This document shows, one piece after another, positions 61,110 to 64,000 of a stretch of DNA of 64,000 bases (positions are counted from its first letter, which is position 1; each line of letters starts with the position of its first letter). The notes under the pieces are model-generated. The model was not told where the DNA came from, searched no databases, and saw nothing but the letters and a program-made list of their open reading frames with translations. The DNA is taken from the NCBI GenBank assembly GCA_949840955.1, contig CATKXV010000001.1, positions 310,001-374,000 on the forward strand, in the 5' to 3' direction. A program made the position numbers and the translations under genes. The DNA comes from an uncultured Anaeroplasmataceae bacterium. GTDB lineage: Bacteria; Bacillota_I; Bacilli_A; Acholeplasmatales; Anaeroplasmataceae.

Positions 61110-61138
61110 ATTATAATATAAAAAACTAGGATTAACAA
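61110..61138 (-). promoter_or_regulatory. Promoter of the queH operon
   Basis: Minus-strand TTGTTA (61138-61133), 17 bases, TATAAT (61115-61110). The transcript would start about 25-30 bases before the queH ATG. Confidence 0.7.
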
Positions 61139-61187
61139 GAAAATAAGACAAAAAACAAAAAAACTTTCTCCATAAAAGAAGAAAAAC

Positions 61188-61223
61188 TGGCAAGAAAAAA
61201 GGAATCCCTCTAGGAAGGATTCC
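61188..61223 (-). terminator. Terminator of the MarR-degV operon
   Basis: GGAATCC (61201-61207) pairs with GGATTCC (61217-61223) and the minus strand continues TTTTTTC. It lies just after the stop codon of the second degV gene. Confidence 0.8.
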
Positions 61224-61233
61224 CAAGCCATAT

Positions 61234-62085
61234 CTATTTTCCTTTAGAAAAGAAAGCAACAGCAATTCCACCAGGTCCAATATGAGTACCAATTGTACTT
61301 CCAATTTGATAGATTGGAACCTCACTTGTGCTTTCTTGCCAAAGATAGCTACTGTCCGATAAATATTTTTTTAGCAAATCAGAGGATAAACCTGAATAAG
61401 CCGTTGCATAAGGAAAGCTAAAATCAATGCCACCACAATTCATAATTTTTTCTGCAAGTAAATTATTTCCTTTCTTTGAGCCTCGAGCCTTACCAACCAT
61501 CTTTACCTGTCCATGTACAATTGAAATTACAGGCTTGATGGATAGCATTTCGCCAGTAAAAGCAACCACAGAGGAGATTCTTCCTCCCTTTTTTAAATAT
61601 TTTAACGTTCCAACTACAGCCAGCAATTCAATCTTATGCTTCTGCTCCTCTAGCCTAGCTACAATTTCTTTGATAGGTGTGTCTTCCTGAATCAGCCTTA
61701 ACGCATAATCACACAAAATGCGTTCTCCTATACATGCATTCAAGCTATCAATAACAAATACCTGATTTGGAAATTCCTTTGCTGCTGCTACAGCATTTTG
61801 ATAGGTATTGGATAGCTTTGAGGATATCGTAATACAAATTAAGGATGAGCCATCCTTTGTCAATTCCTCAAATTTTTCTTTAAAGCGAAATGGATTAATT
61901 TGACTTGTTTTAGGTAAATCATCACTTTCAATCAATTTGTTAAAAAATTCACTATGGCTTAAATTCACTCCATCATAATATATGTCTTCTCCAAAGCTGA
62001 CCTCCATAGGAAGCATATAAATTCCTTTTTCCTTTGCCTCTAGCTCATCTATATCTGAAGCAGAATCAATTAATATTTTTATCAT
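61234..62085 (-). CDS. DegV family fatty-acid-binding protein (copy 2)
   Basis: 283 residues. Same fold as the protein at 52591 but only moderately similar: ILIDSASDIDELEAKEKGIYMLPMEV, LPKTSQINPFRFKEKFE (TS loop), CITISSKLSNTYQNAVAA, LKYLKKGGRISS, and IGSTIGTHIGPGGIAVAFF at the end, which matches FakB-type fatty-acid pockets. ATG at 62085 with GGAGG five bases ahead. The in-frame TTG at 62097 lies inside the site. It overlaps the marR gene by 20 bases and is expressed with it. Confidence 0.9.
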   Translation of the reverse strand: MIKILIDSASDIDELEAKEKGIYMLPMEVSFGEDIYYDGVNLSHSEFFNKLIESDDLPKTSQINPFRFKEKFEELTKDGSSLICITISSKLSNTYQNAVAAAKEFPNQVFVIDSLNACIGERILCDYALRLIQEDTPIKEIVARLEEQKHKIELLAVVGTLKYLKKGGRISSVVAFTGEMLSIKPVISIVHGQVKMVGKARGSKKGNNLLAEKIMNCGGIDFSFPYATAYSGLSSDLLKKYLSDSSYLWQESTSEVPIYQIGSTIGTHIGPGGIAVAFFSKGK

Positions 62086-62533
62086 TTTGTCCTCCAAATC
62101 TTCGTGTTATTCCTTCTAAATTTCTACAGATTAATTCTAAAGCATCATACATTTCTTCTCTAGATTTTTCTTCTAAGCCCTGAGTGGCTTCTTCTAAGAG
62201 TGTATCAATTTTTTCTTCAATATATTTTCCTATCCTTATCCCCTCCTTTGTTAACTGGATGGGTGCCCGATACCGCTTCGTTTTTTCATTTAATACACAT
62301 AGCCCCTTCCTATCTAATTCCACCAAGGAGCGTGAAATTAAGGCCTTATCCTCATTGCACATATCACATAGATGCTTGGAGGTTAAAATCCCATTGGATT
62401 TGTATAAATAATAAAGACAGGATACATGACTGCTTTTCAGTCCGAATTTTTTCATTTCTTCTGTTTTAATTTTATGTATACTCCTTGTAATTTGATTGAT
62501 TAAAATCGTAAATATCTGAAATCGATTTTCCAT
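62066..62533 (-). CDS. MarR family regulator of the degV gene
   Basis: 155 residues. A winged helix with LKSSHVSCLYYLYKSNGILTSKHLCDMCNEDKALISRSLVELDRKGLCVLNEKTKRYRAPIQLTKEG (about 33-98), where the recognition helix is DKALISRSLVEL. Long C-terminal helices for dimerisation. It probably represses its own operon from the two operators just upstream of the gene. AAGAGGTGA before the ATG. Effector unknown. The DegV neighbour suggests fatty acids (inference). Confidence 0.9.
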   Translation of the reverse strand: MENRFQIFTILINQITRSIHKIKTEEMKKFGLKSSHVSCLYYLYKSNGILTSKHLCDMCNEDKALISRSLVELDRKGLCVLNEKTKRYRAPIQLTKEGIRIGKYIEEKIDTLLEEATQGLEEKSREEMYDALELICRNLEGITRRFGGQNDKNIN

Positions 62534-62546
62534 AGTTCACCTCTTG

Positions 62547-62575
62547 TTGACAAATCAACAATAATACTATACACT
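62547..62575 (+). promoter_or_regulatory. Possible upstream plus-strand promoter of the radical SAM gene
   Basis: TTGACA (62547-62552), 17 bases, TACACT (62570-62575). It mirrors the minus-strand promoter and uses the first operator as its -35 region. The -10 match is only fair. Confidence 0.4.
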
Positions 62576-62594
62576 TATTTTGTTGATTTGTCAA
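62566..62594 (-). promoter_or_regulatory. Promoter of the marR-degV operon
   Basis: Minus-strand TTGACA (62594-62589), 17 bases, TATAGT (62571-62566). The -35 is inside one operator and the start site falls at the other. Confidence 0.75.
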
Positions 62595-62629
62595 CAAGAA
62601 ATATACAGATTTTAAATTATGGCAAAGTA

Positions 62630-62638
62630 TGATATAAT
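62630..62638 (+). promoter_or_regulatory. Extended -10 promoter of the radical SAM gene
   Basis: TGATATAAT (62630-62638) is an extended -10 box 20 bases before the ATG, outside the operators, so at least basal expression may escape MarR control. Confidence 0.5.
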
Positions 62639-62658
62639 ACGAATAAGGATGTGGTAAA

Positions 62659-63537
62659 ATGCATTATAAGAAGGTTTCTAATATAATCAGTCCTAACAAT
62701 GGTATGAATCTATATAGAGGCTGTACCCATGGCTGTATCTATTGTGATTCAAGAAGCAAATGCTATAATATGGACCATGAGTTTGAAGATATTGAGGTTA
62801 AGGAAAATGCCTTAGAGCTTTTAGAGGAGGAGCTGAAGAAAAAAAGGAAAAAGGGTATCCTTTCTACTGGATCTATGAGTGATCCCTATATGCCTATAGA
62901 ACAACAGCTGAACTATACAAGAGGAATGCTAAAGTTAGCCTACAAATATGGCTTTGGTGTTCATCTTCAAACCAAATCTGAGCTTATTCTACGTGATTTA
63001 GATTTGTTAAAAAAAATCAATAAGCAAACTAAGGTTAGAATTTCCATTACCTTAACCACTGTAGATGAGGAGCTTTGTAAAATCCTTGAGCCAAAGGTAG
63101 CAACTACAAAAGCTCGATTTGAGGTTCTAAAAAAATTGCATGAGGCTGGGATAGAGACCTATGTTTGGCTCTCTCCCATTCTTCCGTATATTAATGATAC
63201 CCTAGATAATCTAAGAGGAATTCTTCAGATGTGTAAGGAGGCTAGGGTCAAAGGAATTATCTGCTTTGGCTTTGGAGTAACCCTAAGAGAGGGAAATAGA
63301 GAATACTTCTACCAAAAGCTTGATGAAGCCTTTCCAAAGCTGAAAAAGCAATATATAAAGGAATTTAAAAATAGCTATATTTGTAATTCGAAATACCATA
63401 AATATCTTTATGATTTCTTCTTAAAATTTTGTAAAAGCAATAACATTTTATGTGATACTGAGGAAATATTTCACATTCTTCATACATTGTATGAGGAGAC
63501 CTCCTTTGAGCAACTTTCCTTATTTGATTCAGAGTAG
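62659..63537 (+). CDS. SPL-family radical SAM protein
   Basis: 292 residues. The cluster motif CTHGCIYC (residues 22-29, CxxxCxxC form) and STGSMSDPYMPIEQQ are typical of the spore-photoproduct-lyase-like (Rv2578c-type) radical SAM group. It lacks the specific features needed to claim true SplB, and substrates of most members are unknown. Aromatic-rich C-terminal part (KYHKYLYDFFLKFC). AAGGA lies before the ATG at close spacing. One of two plus-strand genes here, divergent from the MarR-degV unit and sharing its operator region. Confidence 0.85.
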   Translation: MHYKKVSNIISPNNGMNLYRGCTHGCIYCDSRSKCYNMDHEFEDIEVKENALELLEEELKKKRKKGILSTGSMSDPYMPIEQQLNYTRGMLKLAYKYGFGVHLQTKSELILRDLDLLKKINKQTKVRISITLTTVDEELCKILEPKVATTKARFEVLKKLHEAGIETYVWLSPILPYINDTLDNLRGILQMCKEARVKGIICFGFGVTLREGNREYFYQKLDEAFPKLKKQYIKEFKNSYICNSKYHKYLYDFFLKFCKSNNILCDTEEIFHILHTLYEETSFEQLSLFDSE

Positions 63538-63542
63538 GAGTA

Positions 63543-63572
63543 TAAAAAGAAGCTAAGAAATAAATTCTTAGC
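63543..63572 (-). terminator. Terminator of the rightmost ABC gene
   Basis: GCTAAGAA (63552-63559) pairs with TTCTTAGC (63565-63572). The minus-strand tail is TTCTTTTT. It sits between two convergent genes. Confidence 0.65.
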
Positions 63573-63581
63573 CTCATAAAT

Positions 63582-63614
63582 GACCATTTCATCATTGAAG
63601 GTGGTCTTTTTTTT
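63582..63614 (+). terminator. Terminator of the radical SAM gene
   Basis: GACCA (63582-63586) pairs with TGGTC (63602-63606), with an inner TCA/TGA step, and is followed on the plus strand by eight T. Confidence 0.65.
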
Positions 63615-64000
63615 ATTCTAATTCAAAGGCTCCAGTATAGAGCTGATAATAGGTTCCCTTTTCCTTTAGCAAATCGGCATGGCTCCCTCGTTCAATGATT
63701 CGTCCATGATCTAAAACCATAATACAATCTGAATTTCGGACCGTAGATAGACGATGTGCAATAACAAATACAGTTCTGCCTTCCATCAGCTGATCTGTAC
63801 CCCTTTGTACAAGACTTTCTGTTCGAGTATCAATAGAGGAGGTAGCCTCATCAAGTATCATAACAGGAGCATCCGCACAGGCTGCTCTTGCGATACTTAA
63901 TAGCTGACGCTGTCCTTGACTCAAATTAGAGCCATCTCCCTTAAGCATCGTTTGAAAGCCCTCAGGTAATCGAGTAATAAAATCATAGGCATTTGCTATT
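63613..64000 (-). CDS. ABC exporter, C-terminal end of the ATPase domain (runs off the right edge)
   Basis: About 128 residues up to the window border. The frame stays open to base 64000, reading ANAYDFITRLPEGFQT before the Met at 63948, so that Met is internal. Visible are the signature LSQGQRQLLSIAR, Walker B MILDEATSSID with the catalytic Glu, and the H-loop IAHRLSTV. It is the canonical half of an exporter like those at 47401 and 54214. Membrane part and Walker A lie outside. Confidence 0.9.
   Translation of the reverse strand, partial: IANAYDFITRLPEGFQTMLKGDGSNLSQGQRQLLSIARAACADAPVMILDEATSSIDTRTESLVQRGTDQLMEGRTVFVIAHRLSTVRNSDCIMVLDHGRIIERGSHADLLKEKGTYYQLYTGAFELE

Larger units (their letters stand above)
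62544..62597. promoter_or_regulatory. Twin inverted operators between marR and the radical SAM gene
   Basis: An 18-base element TTGTTGACAAATCAACAA (62544-62561) is itself a palindrome (arms TTGTTGA/TCAACAA). It is repeated as its exact reverse complement at 62580-62597. The two sites flank the -10 region and contain the -35 boxes of promoters in both directions, so one MarR protein could silence both. Confidence 0.75.

Noticed and set aside
1-64000. CRISPR arrays, tRNA or rRNA genes, insertion sequences, prophage or attachment sites
   Set aside because: No direct-repeat array, no cloverleaf or rRNA-like stretch, and no transposase or integrase reading frame was seen.

Overview
This window comes from a low-GC Gram-positive bacterium (Bacillota) that uses the standard genetic code: TGA ends several ORFs and Trp is TGG. 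Signs of the lineage are a T-box leader, strong GGAGG-type ribosome binding sites, a valine-type T-box operon, the sporulation pair yqfC-yqfD beside phoH, and a MurE carrying the DNPR motif of meso-diaminopimelate ligases. The gene repertoire (ftsZ, murB/G/E, mraY, mutSL, pfl, queH, DegV, BspA-like LRR) fits an anaerobic, fermentative, gut-type Bacilli/Erysipelotrichia-like organism. That placement is an inference. No rRNA, tRNA, CRISPR array, insertion sequence or prophage was seen. All but two genes lie on the minus strand. The exceptions are the giant coiled-coil gene at 440-3886 and the radical SAM gene at 62659-63537.

Layout. 1-14.1 kb: the start of a LysM protein, a 1148-residue coiled-coil protein convergent with ftsZ, an internally duplicated membrane protein, murG-murB, an iron-sulfur aldo/keto reductase, efp-corC, a second copy of the duplicated membrane protein, and a MATE exporter. 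14.3-22.4 kb: a tightly overlapping operon read as SAP-like tail-anchored protein, mutS, mutL, miaA, aroK, aroQ. 22.5-26.5 kb: a membrane protein, then pflA-pflB and a separately encoded 76-residue glycyl-radical domain. 26.5-28.7 kb: a small cassette (SnoaL-like protein, small membrane protein, TetR regulator, membrane protein) that looks unlike its neighbours. 28.9-32.2 kb: yqfC-yqfD-phoH, then a DHH phosphoesterase.

32.2-42.8 kb: a LysR regulator with an RluA-type pseudouridine synthase. Upstream of it is a long run led by a Val T-box: GNAT acetyltransferase, valS, folC, map, a degenerate CCA-adding-enzyme homologue, murE, mraY. 42.8-47.3 kb: HAD phosphatase, ybeY, cdd, era, recO, preceded by an SGNH esterase. 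47.4-53.5 kb: a MarR-controlled heterodimeric ABC exporter, a flippase-like membrane protein and a DegV protein. 53.5-61.1 kb: a seven-gene operon queH, metallophosphoesterase, rluD-like, acyl-ACP thioesterase, two ABC half-exporters, BspA-like LRR protein. 61.2-64.0 kb: a second DegV protein with its MarR regulator, whose promoter carries two mirror-image operators, a divergent SPL-family radical SAM gene, and the C-terminal end of another ABC exporter.

Most unusual points: a pyruvate formate-lyase split exactly before its glycyl-radical domain, with the two parts translationally coupled; a coiled-coil giant next to ftsZ; a CCA-adding-enzyme homologue that has lost its nucleotidyltransferase signature and sits in a tRNA-responsive operon; a two-member membrane family built from a duplicated four-helix unit, with matching promoters; and a SAP-like, membrane-anchored protein leading the mismatch-repair operon.
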